A stretch of 8,119 bases of DNA from an uncultured Eubacteriales bacterium (GCA_902766185.1 CACXCQ010000057.1:1-8119); one strand, 5' to 3'. Positions 1 to 7,489 are shown, counted from the stretch's first letter. Notes: generated from the letters alone by a model not told the origin. Numbers and translations: made by a program.

Positions 1-1
1 C

Positions 2-400
2 GTCCTGAAAAAAGGCGGCAAGCTGATCATCAGCGATGTTTACGAGAAGGATCCGAACCGCGAGCAGATGCGGGCAGTGCGCATCGAAGCGGGCCGGCAG
101 AGCAGGATCCCCCACCAGGAAGGGGACTGTGAGAACCGGGGCCTGAAGTTCGTGGACTTCCGCTTCGAAGGCGCGTTTTACCAGCAGCCGCTGATCCGCC
201 AGATGGAAGAGATCGGCTATCACATCCTTGGCTTTGAAGATCATTCCGAAGAGCTGGAAGCATTTCTGGCCGAAAAGGCGGCTGCCGGAACAGAGCGGGA
301 GGAGGCTCTCGCGCAGATCAACCGTTACCTGAAGACTGAAGCAGGAGGCGTGAAGCGGGACATCGGCTACTTCCTGCTGGCCGCGGCGAAACCGCTGTAG
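2..400 (+). CDS. SAM-dependent methyltransferase, C-terminal part (5' end outside window)
   Basis: The frame is open from the left edge and gives 132 residues before the TAG stop, so the start and the SAM-binding motif I are missing. The visible part opens with VLKKGGKLIISDVYEKDP, the motif IV/V strand of class I methyltransferases (usually LKPGGxLxISD). Further on come QPLIRQMEEIGYHILGFEDHS, the usual C-terminal pattern of a helix, a glycine turn and a strand, and then a helical stretch ending in YFLLAAAKPL. The EDHS motif followed by a helix resembles the methyltransferase of the DVU_1556 type that sits beside NTP transferase and XdhC-like genes. That family match is from memory and not proven here. 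The gene ends 40 bases before the XdhC gene, which suggests one operon. The substrate is unknown. Confidence 0.75.
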   Translation, partial: VLKKGGKLIISDVYEKDPNREQMRAVRIEAGRQSRIPHQEGDCENRGLKFVDFRFEGAFYQQPLIRQMEEIGYHILGFEDHSEELEAFLAEKAAAGTEREEALAQINRYLKTEAGGVKRDIGYFLLAAAKPL

Positions 401-440
401 GCGAAGAGCGAACGCTGTTTTATAAGAAGGAGGAATAACA

Positions 441-1310
441 ATGGGCGAACCGATTTCATACATTGCGAGAAAATATATCGAAGAAGGATACGATTTCGTT
501 GTGGCAAAGGTGGTCAGCACCAAGGGTTCCGCACCCCGCCACCGGGGAGCGGTAATGCTGATGCGGGACGGCGGCCACACGGTGGGCACCGTAGGCGGCG
601 GACTGCTTGAGGCGGAGACGGAAAAGCTGTGCCGGCAGATGCTGCAGACAAAAGAAAAAACCAGGACATACGAATTCACCCTGGACGAGAAACAGAAGGA
701 CAAGGGAGCCCTGGAGATGGGCTGCGGCGGGGACGCCACGATCCAGTTGGAGTACATCAGCGCGGCGGACCCCGGGAACTTCGTCGAGGAATTCAAGCAG
801 AAGAGCCGGGCGTTCATCTTCGGCGGCGGCCATGTAGCCAAGGCCCTGGATCCGGTTCTGCGGCACGTGGATTTTGATACGTACATCATCGATGACCGGG
901 AAGAGTACGCCAATCCGGAGCGCTTCCCCGAGGCGGCAGCCACCATCGTCTGCAGCGATTTCGAGCACTGCTTCGACGACATCGAGGTGGATGAGGACAG
1001 CTATCTCATCATCGTCACCCGGGGACACCGGGGAGACCTGGTGGTGCTCCGCCAGGCCCTGCAGAAGCCCCATGCCTATCTGGGCATGATCGGAAGCAAG
1101 CGGAAGAACAACCTGCTGTTCGATACCCTTCGGGAAGAGGGCGTAAGCGAGGAAGCGCTGGCTGAAGTCCACGCGCCCATCGGCCTCGAGATCGGTTCCG
1201 AGACGCCAGAGGAGATCGGCGTCAGCATCGCCGCCGAGATCATTCAGGTGCGCTCCCAGATCACTCCGGAAGAAGAGAAGGCTGACTCCAAGGCGCTGCT
1301 TCACGCGTAA
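441..1310 (+). CDS. XdhC-family molybdenum cofactor insertion/maturation protein
   Basis: This 289-residue protein has both halves of the XdhC/CoxI family. The N-terminal domain carries STKGSAPRHRGAVMLM (26-41), TVGTVGGGLLEAE (47-59) and the conserved GCGG (94-97). The C-terminal XdhC_C Rossmann domain begins with FIFGGGHVAKAL (125-136) and continues with TRGHRGD (193-199), GMIGSKRK (215-222) and HAPIGLEIGSETPEEIGVSI (244-263), the family signature. XdhC proteins bind molybdenum cofactor and hand its sulfurated form to xanthine dehydrogenase-like hydroxylases in the cytoplasm. The start is fixed by an excellent ribosome binding site, AAGGAGGA at 427-434, six bases before the ATG. The gene follows a methyltransferase and precedes a MobA-like fusion protein, with gaps of about 40 bases, so the three are probably cotranscribed. 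No hydroxylase subunit is visible, so the client enzyme is unknown. Confidence 0.93.
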   Translation: MGEPISYIARKYIEEGYDFVVAKVVSTKGSAPRHRGAVMLMRDGGHTVGTVGGGLLEAETEKLCRQMLQTKEKTRTYEFTLDEKQKDKGALEMGCGGDATIQLEYISAADPGNFVEEFKQKSRAFIFGGGHVAKALDPVLRHVDFDTYIIDDREEYANPERFPEAAATIVCSDFEHCFDDIEVDEDSYLIIVTRGHRGDLVVLRQALQKPHAYLGMIGSKRKNNLLFDTLREEGVSEEALAEVHAPIGLEIGSETPEEIGVSIAAEIIQVRSQITPEEEKADSKALLHA

Positions 1311-1349
1311 CTGAGCACAAATAAAAGACGAGACAAAGGACATAGATCT

Positions 1350-2840
1350 ATGAACATAGGATACAACAGAGCATCAGACCCGACCCGGTACGGCGCGGTG
1401 ATCCTGGCGGCTGGCCTGTCCTCCCGCATGAAGGAGTTCAAACCGCTGCTTCACGTGGACGGACAGCCCGCCGTGGCTGGATTGACAGAGACCCTGCACA
1501 GCGCCGGCATCCGGGATATCGTACTGGTCACCGGGCACCGCCGGGAGGAACTGCAGGAGGAGATCGACCGGCTGCGCCTGACCGAGGCGTATAACGAGAA
1601 CTACGAGGAGGGCATGTTTACCTCCATTCAGACCGGCCTCGCAAAGGCTGGAGAATCCTTTCCGGACAAACAAGGTGTCTTCCTGATTCCGGTGGACTGC
1701 CCGCTGATCACCATCCGGGTGCTCCGGGAGCTGATGATCGCCGCTGACGGAGCACAAAAGGAGAACGTGGCCGGCGGAGCACGAGGCGCGGACGCTGCGG
1801 ATGGCTGGTACTTCGTCCCGACATTTGAAGGGAAGAAAGGTCACCCGCTGCTGATCGTGGCGGAGCATATCCCGGAGATCCTCGAGCACGACGGTGAAGG
1901 CGGCCTGAAGGCCGTCACAGAACGGCACTGGGAAAAGATGGTCCGGGTGCCGGTGCCGGATGAGGAGATCCTTCTGGACATGGATACTCCGGAGGGTTAT
2001 GAAGCCATTCGCCAGTTCGTTGCCCACGGGTTCAAGCGGGAAAAACTGGACGTGCTTTCCGCCCGGAAGCGCATCATTCTGGTGCGGCACGGGCAGACCA
2101 GACAGCACGAAGAGCCCATGTTCATCGGGCAGTACGATGTGCCCCTGAGCGAAGAAGGCCGGCAGCAGGCTCATGCTTTGGGTGAGCAGGTCGTCGAGCT
2201 CATCCGCGAGGACGTCAGGGCGGAACGCACCTGGGTAGAGGGCATCTCCCTGGGCAAGCAGCCCCTGCCCGCCATCGAAAGGATCTACAGCAGCGATCTG
2301 AGCCGGGCATCGGAAACCGCTTCGATCATTGCGGAGCATATCAACTCGGCTTATGGGCCGGGAGCATCGTTCTTTGGAGAGCCCGCGGGAGCACTGGAAG
2401 ATTCTGTCGGAGAGACCAACGTCATGAACGCTATGGTGGGAGCACCGTCCTTCCCGGGAGCATCAGACGCGAAACCCATCCATGTGGAAGTCCAGCCTTT
2501 GGAAGGGCTTCGGGAGATCGCTCTGGGTGACTGGGACGGGCAGCCGGTGAGCCGGATCCGGGAGGAGCATCCGCAGGAATACGCCCGGCGGGGAGAGGAC
2601 CTCTTCACCTTCAAGACCGGCAACCGGGGAGAGAACTTCTATGACATGCAGTACCGGGCAGTAGCAGCCCTGCGGGAGATCCTGGCAGATGATTACGCCC
2701 GCAACATCATCATCGTCGCCCACAGCGGCGTCATCCGCGCGCTGGAGAACAATCTGAAAGGGCTGCGGGTGGATGATGAATGGGAGCCGCTGGACAAAGG
2801 CGATCTGCGGATCTGGGTCCCGACCCGGGACGTCCGGTAA
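1350..2840 (+). CDS. MobA/MocA-like nucleotidyltransferase fused to a histidine phosphatase
   Basis: The 496-residue product has two complete enzyme domains. Residues 14-225 are a MobA-like NTP transferase: AVILAAGLSSRM (16-27) is the nucleotide-binding loop, and it is followed by EGMFTSIQTGL (87-97), PVDCPLI with D116 as likely metal ligand, FVPTFEGKKGHPLLI (155-169) and LLDMDTPEGY (208-217). These are typical of MocA/MobA enzymes, which attach CMP or GMP to molybdopterin. Residues 239-490 are a histidine phosphatase: RHGQT (246-250, H247 the phosphoacceptor), YSSDLSRASETA (313-324), E389 in LREIALGDWDG, and VAHSG (456-460, second histidine H458). The phosphatase has an unusual insert of about 45 residues (336-380). 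AAAGGA at 1335-1340 is a modest ribosome binding site. The fusion and the XdhC neighbour suggest cofactor nucleotide transfer plus phosphate removal; the substrate is inference. Confidence 0.9.
   Translation: MNIGYNRASDPTRYGAVILAAGLSSRMKEFKPLLHVDGQPAVAGLTETLHSAGIRDIVLVTGHRREELQEEIDRLRLTEAYNENYEEGMFTSIQTGLAKAGESFPDKQGVFLIPVDCPLITIRVLRELMIAADGAQKENVAGGARGADAADGWYFVPTFEGKKGHPLLIVAEHIPEILEHDGEGGLKAVTERHWEKMVRVPVPDEEILLDMDTPEGYEAIRQFVAHGFKREKLDVLSARKRIILVRHGQTRQHEEPMFIGQYDVPLSEEGRQQAHALGEQVVELIREDVRAERTWVEGISLGKQPLPAIERIYSSDLSRASETASIIAEHINSAYGPGASFFGEPAGALEDSVGETNVMNAMVGAPSFPGASDAKPIHVEVQPLEGLREIALGDWDGQPVSRIREEHPQEYARRGEDLFTFKTGNRGENFYDMQYRAVAALREILADDYARNIIIVAHSGVIRALENNLKGLRVDDEWEPLDKGDLRIWVPTRDVR
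2360..2462 (+). repeat. Four in-frame GGGAGCA repeats inside the phosphatase domain
   Basis: The heptamer GGGAGCA occurs at 2360-2366, 2387-2393, 2438-2444 and 2456-2462, always in the same reading frame, each encoding Gly-Ala. They lie in the low-complexity insert of the histidine phosphatase domain (about residues 336-380). The spacings of 27, 51 and 18 bases are all multiples of three. This may be a decayed short duplication or only codon bias in a Gly/Ala-rich loop. Confidence 0.4.
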
Positions 2841-2872
2841 GGCCAGTTTAGGAAACGTTAATAATATAATAC

Positions 2873-2902
2873 TTTACTTAGATAGTGCAGTTCGGTTATA
2901 AT
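2873..2902 (+). promoter_or_regulatory. Sigma-A type promoter of the secreted protease gene
   Basis: A perfect -10 box TATAAT at 2897-2902 is preceded, 18 bases upstream, by TTTACT (2873-2878), which matches four of six -35 positions. It predicts a start near 2909 and a leader of about 57 bases with a ribosome binding site AGGAGA at 2955-2960. A second TATAAT at 2865-2870 lies in the same AT-rich island but has no good -35 box. The island from about 2848 to 2935 contrasts sharply with the GC-rich genes on both sides, which supports a new transcription unit starting here. Confidence 0.65.
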
Positions 2903-2965
2903 ATTCGAAATACCGTTATAGTTAAACGACGAACGTTGTATCAGAGACAACTACAGGAGAGACGT

Positions 2966-5900
2966 ATGAAGAAACGAATTCTACGCAAAGCAAGATTCGG
3001 AATGATCGCAGCGGTCGCCATTGTATTTGCACTGGCCTGCGCCGTACCCGCGGCAGCAGCGCCGGCAGACAAGGCTGCCCCTTCGGTCATCAATCCCCAG
3101 CAAGGCAGCATTGGAACGTTGCAGACGCTGAAACCACCTCAGGAAGACAGCGAAAAATATATGGAAAACGCTGCGCTGGTGATGTTCCGGACCACGAAGG
3201 AAATGACGAAGGGGACGGCGAAGTCCACCCTGTGCTCCGGAAGCGATGCGATCAAGGGCATCGAGATCGAGGATGTATGGTCCTTCGATGAGCAGCCGGA
3301 AGCAGATAGTGGAGAAAAAGGATTCGCCAGCCTTTCCGCGGGAAAAGGCAAAGCCGCGAGAACTTACGGCACTGTCGTGCTGGTCAAATCGAAGAAGCTG
3401 AGCACGAAGCAGATCATCAGGAAGATGCGTGCCCGGGACGATGTGCTCTACGCGGAGCCCAACTATAAGGTGCACGCGATGAGCGTCAACGACCCGTACT
3501 TCTCCAGCCAGTGGAGCATGCAGGGTGGTGCTGCGGGCAGCGCGGAATACAGCGAGATAACCCCGAACGTCAGCGCCCAGTGGGATGAAGGAACTACCGG
3601 AACCCAGCGAATCGTGGCAATCGTGGATACCGGCGTGGACTACACTCACCCGGATCTGCAGAACAATATGTGGCACAACACACACTACCCGGATCTGAAG
3701 GGTGAGTATGGGTTCGACTTCAGCGGTGGGGATGACGACCCCATGGATGATAACGGCCACGGATCCCACTGCGCAGGCATCATCGGAGCTCAGGGAAACA
3801 ACGGCATCGGCATCAGCGGCGTGAATCAGTCCGTAAGGATCATGGCGCTGAAGACGCTGGACGCTGACGGCAGCGCGTTCCTGAGCAACGAGATCCCCGC
3901 ATATCACTACATCAATAAGGCACTGGATCTGGGAGAGCCGGTCCAGGCCATCAATAACTCCTGGGGCGGCGGAGAAGAAAGCAATATCTTCGCTGAGCTC
4001 ATCGACATTCTGGGCGAGAAGGGCGCGGTCAGCGTTTTCGCGGCAGGAAACGAGTGGTCGGACAACGATGAGACCTACGCCTACCCGGCAACCATCGACA
4101 GCCCGTACAAGATCTCCGTCGCGGCGGCAACAACGGCCGGCAATCTGGCGGGATTCTCCAACTACGGAAAGACCACGGTAGATGTTGCGGCTCCCGGAGC
4201 GGACATTCTGTCCACCGTGCCTTTTGACGTCTATAATCCGACGATCTACGGCGCCGATCAGGCCAGCATTTCCGCGGAATTCAACGATTATGAGACCGAA
4301 GGGGATGCCTGGGGGAGCCTGGAGCGGCTCAGCAGCAGCCTGTATCTGAACGGGGAGCCCTACGACCCCGAGAACAGCAAGACCGAGATCAGCATGTCGA
4401 GGGTGAACGACGGATTCCTGGCTGGTGAGGATGGTCACAGCATCTTTGTCGAAGCCAAGAAACTTAAGGCCAATGACATCATCTGCATACCGGTTCCCTA
4501 CGAGATCGATGAGAACGCCACTGCCGGTCCTTTCTGGAGTGTTGATGTCAAGGCGGAGTCCTCCATGGATGACGGCGGATTGGTCGGCGTCACGGATGTC
4601 CCCCAGGGGACGGAGCTGGATCTGGCCACTCTGTCGGATCTCCCGCTCTCGGCCGGCACATATACTTATAAGGATAATTTTGACCACTGGAGTCATTTCA
4701 GTTTCCAGACTGTGGATGAATACGATCTGGAAGAGATCAGAGATGATGCCGCCAAGACAGCCGGAAGCGAAGACGAATCCGGCATCGATTCCACGAAGCG
4801 ACAGGCCGTCATCATCATATACACCACAGCTGGCTGCGACATGAAGGTGTGCCTCGATGACATGGGACTGTCCCGTCAGGATCTGCCGGACACCGAGGTC
4901 TTCGGTAAATACGATTTCATGAGCGGAACGTCCATGGCCACACCCTTTATCACCGGTTCTGCGGCGCTGATCGCAGAGGCGAGAAATCTCCCCATGGGCG
5001 GCGCTGACAGCGAGGAACTGGTGGCCGAAGTAGTGTCCCGCGCAAAGGCAGGAGATCTCCCCGTTGCGGCACAGGGCCTGTTTGACTTTACGCAGCGTCC
5101 GGCACAGCTGCCGCCGAGGATCGGGAGCATGCAGGTGAATCAGGCAGAGGGGACGATCACCATCAACGGCATCGGCCTGAATCCGGCCGGAGGCCTCACG
5201 GTGAGCATCGGTCCGTCAGATGACCTGATGAAGGATGCCCAGATTCTGTCTCAGACCGAGCGCCAGCTCGTGGTGAAGGATGAGCAGTGGATCAACAACG
5301 TGGAGACGGTGAGAGTCACCGCTGCGGATGGCAAGACCTCCGCCAGGATCGACCGGTATCTGGTGGACGGCAAGAAGGAATATACCGATGTGAAGGATAC
5401 AGCGGACGAGACCAACGGCTCCGCCATGGCCACCGATGGACGGTACATCTATTTCACCGATGCCGCCACCGGTGCAGTCAGGAAACTCGATACGAAGAAA
5501 CTGAAGAACGGCGCTGAAGATGTGGCTCTTGTCGACCCCGCAACGATCTTCAAGGGAGAGACCGTTAAAGACGCGATGTATTCTCTGGAATTCGGCAGCG
5601 ACCTGGTATACATGAACGGTAAGCTGTACTCGGTCGTGGAATACGGCCAGGCGGCCGAAAAGGAATCGGAGGATGATTTCTGGTTCTTCTTCGGCAAGGA
5701 TGGACGCCGCATCGCAGCGGACGATGACGAAGAAGATTCCGAAACAGGAATCGGCGGAGAAAACTACGCGATCTACTCCGGTGACTCCCGGCTGGTCAGC
5801 ATCGACGTGAAGACCGGCAAGGTCACCAATCTCGGCAAACTCCCCACGGATCTGAAGAAGTCCCAGGACTACGCCGTGGCAGCCTATAACGGCAAGCTGT

Positions 5901-6709
5901 ATTTCATGGGCGGCTACAGCCATGCCGACCATGCGCTGACGACCAAGGTGACCGTGTTCGACCCGGCGAAGAAAAAGAACAAACGCTGGTCCGCCGGCAA
6001 GCCCCTGCCTCAGGAAAGAGCAGGCGGAAAGGCAATGCAGAGCGGCAAGTATCTGTACTACACCATGGGCTTCAACGAAGCCATGGGGAAGAATGTCAAT
6101 GACGACGTTGAGGATTACCGCACGCCGTCGAACCTGATCTTCAACGGCAAGAGCTGGAAGGTCTCCGCTATGGATGAGACGAAGAACATCGAACCGCTCT
6201 TTACGGAGAACACGGTGAACAGGGGCGGAAAGACTTATCCCGTTGCGGATGCCACCATCAGCCCGGCCAAGAAGGGCCTGATCTACATGGGCCTGCCCGT
6301 TGCGAACTACGGCGATACCTTCATCTACAACGCGTCAGCGGACGCCTATCAGGATACGGGATACAACTACATCAAGAATCTCGAATCCAGTGAGATAAAC
6401 GGCATCGCAGTGGACGGAAAGGTCTACGGATTCGACGGAGAGGGCATCTGCACCGCGAAGGCCTCCGCCAGCGGATATCCCACCATCAAGGTGAAGAAAA
6501 ACAAAGGCGGAAAGGTTTCCGGACAGACCGTTATTCCTCCCGGCAACAACGCGAAATTCAAGGTAAAAGCCAAGAAGGGCTATGTGATCAAGTCCGTCAA
6601 GGCCGGCTCCAAGAAGATCAAAGTGAAGAAAAACGCCTGGAAGATGACCGTCACCATGAAACAGGTCCAGAAGAACCAGACCCTGAAAGTGACCTTCAAG
6701 AAGAAATAG
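2966..6709 (+). CDS. Secreted S8 (subtilisin-like) serine protease with interrupted catalytic domain and C-terminal propeller
   Basis: This 1247-residue extracellular protease begins with a signal peptide: basic MKKRILRKAR, a hydrophobic stretch (11-27) and a likely cleavage near AAAA (29-32). A propeptide (about 65-171) ends in YAEPNYKVHA. The catalytic triad is D221 in VAIVDTGVDYTHPDL, H265 in DDNGHGSHCAGIIGA and S656 in MSGTSMATPF, with oxyanion N362 in FAAGNEW. Between APG (409-411) and S656 lie about 245 residues where subtilisin has about 20, so an extra domain (about 421-650) is inserted; it ends with a DDMGLS motif and has C624 and C629. Next come a TIG-like beta domain (about 716-800), a Kelch-like propeller (about 812-1168, with YNGKLYFMGGY) and a repeat-like tail (1171-1247) very rich in lysine. 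No LPXTG or SLH anchor is seen. The ATG at 2966 was chosen over an upstream GTG at 2885 because AGGAGA precedes it, the signal peptide starts there, and the upstream start would precede the -10 box. Substrate is unknown. Confidence 0.93.
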   Translation: MKKRILRKARFGMIAAVAIVFALACAVPAAAAPADKAAPSVINPQQGSIGTLQTLKPPQEDSEKYMENAALVMFRTTKEMTKGTAKSTLCSGSDAIKGIEIEDVWSFDEQPEADSGEKGFASLSAGKGKAARTYGTVVLVKSKKLSTKQIIRKMRARDDVLYAEPNYKVHAMSVNDPYFSSQWSMQGGAAGSAEYSEITPNVSAQWDEGTTGTQRIVAIVDTGVDYTHPDLQNNMWHNTHYPDLKGEYGFDFSGGDDDPMDDNGHGSHCAGIIGAQGNNGIGISGVNQSVRIMALKTLDADGSAFLSNEIPAYHYINKALDLGEPVQAINNSWGGGEESNIFAELIDILGEKGAVSVFAAGNEWSDNDETYAYPATIDSPYKISVAAATTAGNLAGFSNYGKTTVDVAAPGADILSTVPFDVYNPTIYGADQASISAEFNDYETEGDAWGSLERLSSSLYLNGEPYDPENSKTEISMSRVNDGFLAGEDGHSIFVEAKKLKANDIICIPVPYEIDENATAGPFWSVDVKAESSMDDGGLVGVTDVPQGTELDLATLSDLPLSAGTYTYKDNFDHWSHFSFQTVDEYDLEEIRDDAAKTAGSEDESGIDSTKRQAVIIIYTTAGCDMKVCLDDMGLSRQDLPDTEVFGKYDFMSGTSMATPFITGSAALIAEARNLPMGGADSEELVAEVVSRAKAGDLPVAAQGLFDFTQRPAQLPPRIGSMQVNQAEGTITINGIGLNPAGGLTVSIGPSDDLMKDAQILSQTERQLVVKDEQWINNVETVRVTAADGKTSARIDRYLVDGKKEYTDVKDTADETNGSAMATDGRYIYFTDAATGAVRKLDTKKLKNGAEDVALVDPATIFKGETVKDAMYSLEFGSDLVYMNGKLYSVVEYGQAAEKESEDDFWFFFGKDGRRIAADDDEEDSETGIGGENYAIYSGDSRLVSIDVKTGKVTNLGKLPTDLKKSQDYAVAAYNGKLYFMGGYSHADHALTTKVTVFDPAKKKNKRWSAGKPLPQERAGGKAMQSGKYLYYTMGFNEAMGKNVNDDVEDYRTPSNLIFNGKSWKVSAMDETKNIEPLFTENTVNRGGKTYPVADATISPAKKGLIYMGLPVANYGDTFIYNASADAYQDTGYNYIKNLESSEINGIAVDGKVYGFDGEGICTAKASASGYPTIKVKKNKGGKVSGQTVIPPGNNAKFKVKAKKGYVIKSVKAGSKKIKVKKNAWKMTVTMKQVQKNQTLKVTFKKK

Positions 6710-6751
6710 GCTGGCAGCCCGGCGTATGCAGCACAGGCGTCGCAGCCCGGA

Positions 6752-7483
6752 TCAGCGCTTGCGGGTGATCAGCAGGATCTCCGGCGGCGCGTTCCGCTGA
6801 TTGAGCATACTGATGTAGCTCACATGCCAAAGCTTGGAATCGAGCTCTTCTGCAAAATGCAGAAGGGCTCGTTTTTCTTCTGCGCCCTCCGGATGACCAT
6901 CATACATCGTGATGCACAGAAGACCGTTCACCTTCAGCAGCCTCAGGCTGTCCCGGACCGCGTCCAGCGTTGTCTCCGTGGTAGTCGTGATCTGCTTGTC
7001 CCCGCCGGGCAGATAGCCCAGATTAAACACGATCGCGGATGCCTCGGGCATGCTCTCCAGCCCCTCGAAACAGGAGAGCATCTGCTGGTGCCCCAGACAG
7101 GCAACCGTGATCCGGCCCGGAGCGGCCTTGGAAGAATCTCCGCCGATCCGGCCCGGGTGATCTGCGCCGTCAGCTTGGCCCGATGCTGCGCCGTCAGGCA
7201 GCCCTGCGCCGTAGCCCTCTCGCCGCAAGAGCTCCCGCGTGGCCTCGACGGCCTCCGGCTGAATATCGAAGGCATAAAGGCGCCCGCTGATCATCTTCGG
7301 ATCGCCAGCCTTTGCATCTGCTGCATCGCCAGCCTTTGCATCGACGCGAAGCATCTCGGCCAGCCGCAGCGTGTCAAATCCGTTTCCGCAGGTCGCATCG
7401 ATCACCGTATCGCCCGGATGGACATAAGCCTCCACGATATGGAGCGCAAACTCAGTTGTTTTTTGGATCAGATTGGTTTTCAT
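6752..7483 (-). CDS. mnmM: Class I SAM methyltransferase of the YtqB/MnmM family (tRNA wobble uridine methylation)
   Basis: The 243-residue product matches the YtqB family, whose Bacillus subtilis member MnmM methylates 5-aminomethyl-2-thiouridine in tRNA. Conserved blocks are GDTVIDATCGNGFDTLRLAE (24-43, SAM motif I), LYAFDIQPEAVEATRELL (69-86, with D73 the likely ribose-binding acid), FNLGYLPGGDKQITT (153-167), ITMYDGHPEGAEEK (191-204) and the C-terminal YISMLNQRNAPPEILLI. Family members are usually nearer 190 residues; here the excess sits in two Gly/Ala/Asp-rich inserts (about 46-66 and 92-123). The ATG at 7483 is chosen because it fits the family N-terminus and lies exactly downstream of a strong promoter; no ribosome binding site precedes it. 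The frame stays open upstream to 7651, but that part crosses a terminator and a promoter and has no family match. It converges with the protease gene. Confidence 0.9.
   Translation of the reverse strand: MKTNLIQKTTEFALHIVEAYVHPGDTVIDATCGNGFDTLRLAEMLRVDAKAGDAADAKAGDPKMISGRLYAFDIQPEAVEATRELLRREGYGAGLPDGAASGQADGADHPGRIGGDSSKAAPGRITVACLGHQQMLSCFEGLESMPEASAIVFNLGYLPGGDKQITTTTETTLDAVRDSLRLLKVNGLLCITMYDGHPEGAEEKRALLHFAEELDSKLWHVSYISMLNQRNAPPEILLITRKR
6841..6876 (+). terminator. Strong intrinsic terminator for the protease, embedded in antisense mnmM coding sequence
   Basis: Arms 6841-6854 (CGAGCTCTTCTGCA) and 6858-6871 (TGCAGAAGGGCTCG) form a 14-bp stem with a single T-G wobble and a three-base AAA loop, followed at once by TTTTT (6872-6876) and CTT. 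This is a classic rho-independent terminator read on the + strand. It lies about 130 bases beyond the protease stop, inside the 3' part of the convergent methyltransferase gene, where the same bases encode KRALLHFAEEL. The 42-base gap between the two stops holds no comparable hairpin. Confidence 0.8.
7301..7342 (-). repeat. 24-bp-period tandem duplication in mnmM
   Basis: The 18-mer ATCGCCAGCCTTTGCATC occurs perfectly at 7301-7318 and 7325-7342, a period of 24 bases or eight codons. On the coding strand it gives the repeated peptide DAKAGDAADAKAGDP in the loop just after SAM motif I. The perfect match indicates a recent in-frame duplication. Confidence 0.8.
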
Positions 7484-7489
7484 GAGCCG

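Noticed and set aside
401..426. Hairpin with TTTT between the methyltransferase and XdhC genes
   Set aside because: The stem is only three or four bases, too weak to call a terminator or attenuator.
456..1343. - strand open frame of 295 codons opposite the XdhC gene
   Set aside because: The + strand has unmistakable XdhC motifs and a strong ribosome binding site; the antisense frame has neither.
1374..2339. - strand open frame of 321 codons opposite the fusion gene
   Set aside because: Shadow of the nucleotidyltransferase domain, with no domain of its own.
2885..2965. GTG start adding 27 residues to the protease
   Set aside because: It lies upstream of the TATAAT box and would bury the signal peptide; ATG at 2966 has AGGAGA before it.
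3029..3040. Lipobox (ALAC) in the protease signal peptide
   Set aside because: The -3 residue is alanine, the cysteine lies inside the hydrophobic core, and an AAAA signal peptidase I site follows.
2981..4696. Long - strand open frame of 571 codons opposite the protease
   Set aside because: It is antisense to the conserved subtilase catalytic domain and shows no recognisable motif; long antisense frames are expected in GC-rich coding DNA.
6714..6750. Direct repeat GCAGCCCGG (6714-6722 and 6742-6750) as a terminator or attachment site
   Set aside because: Nine bases only, no hairpin with a T-tract and no integrase nearby.
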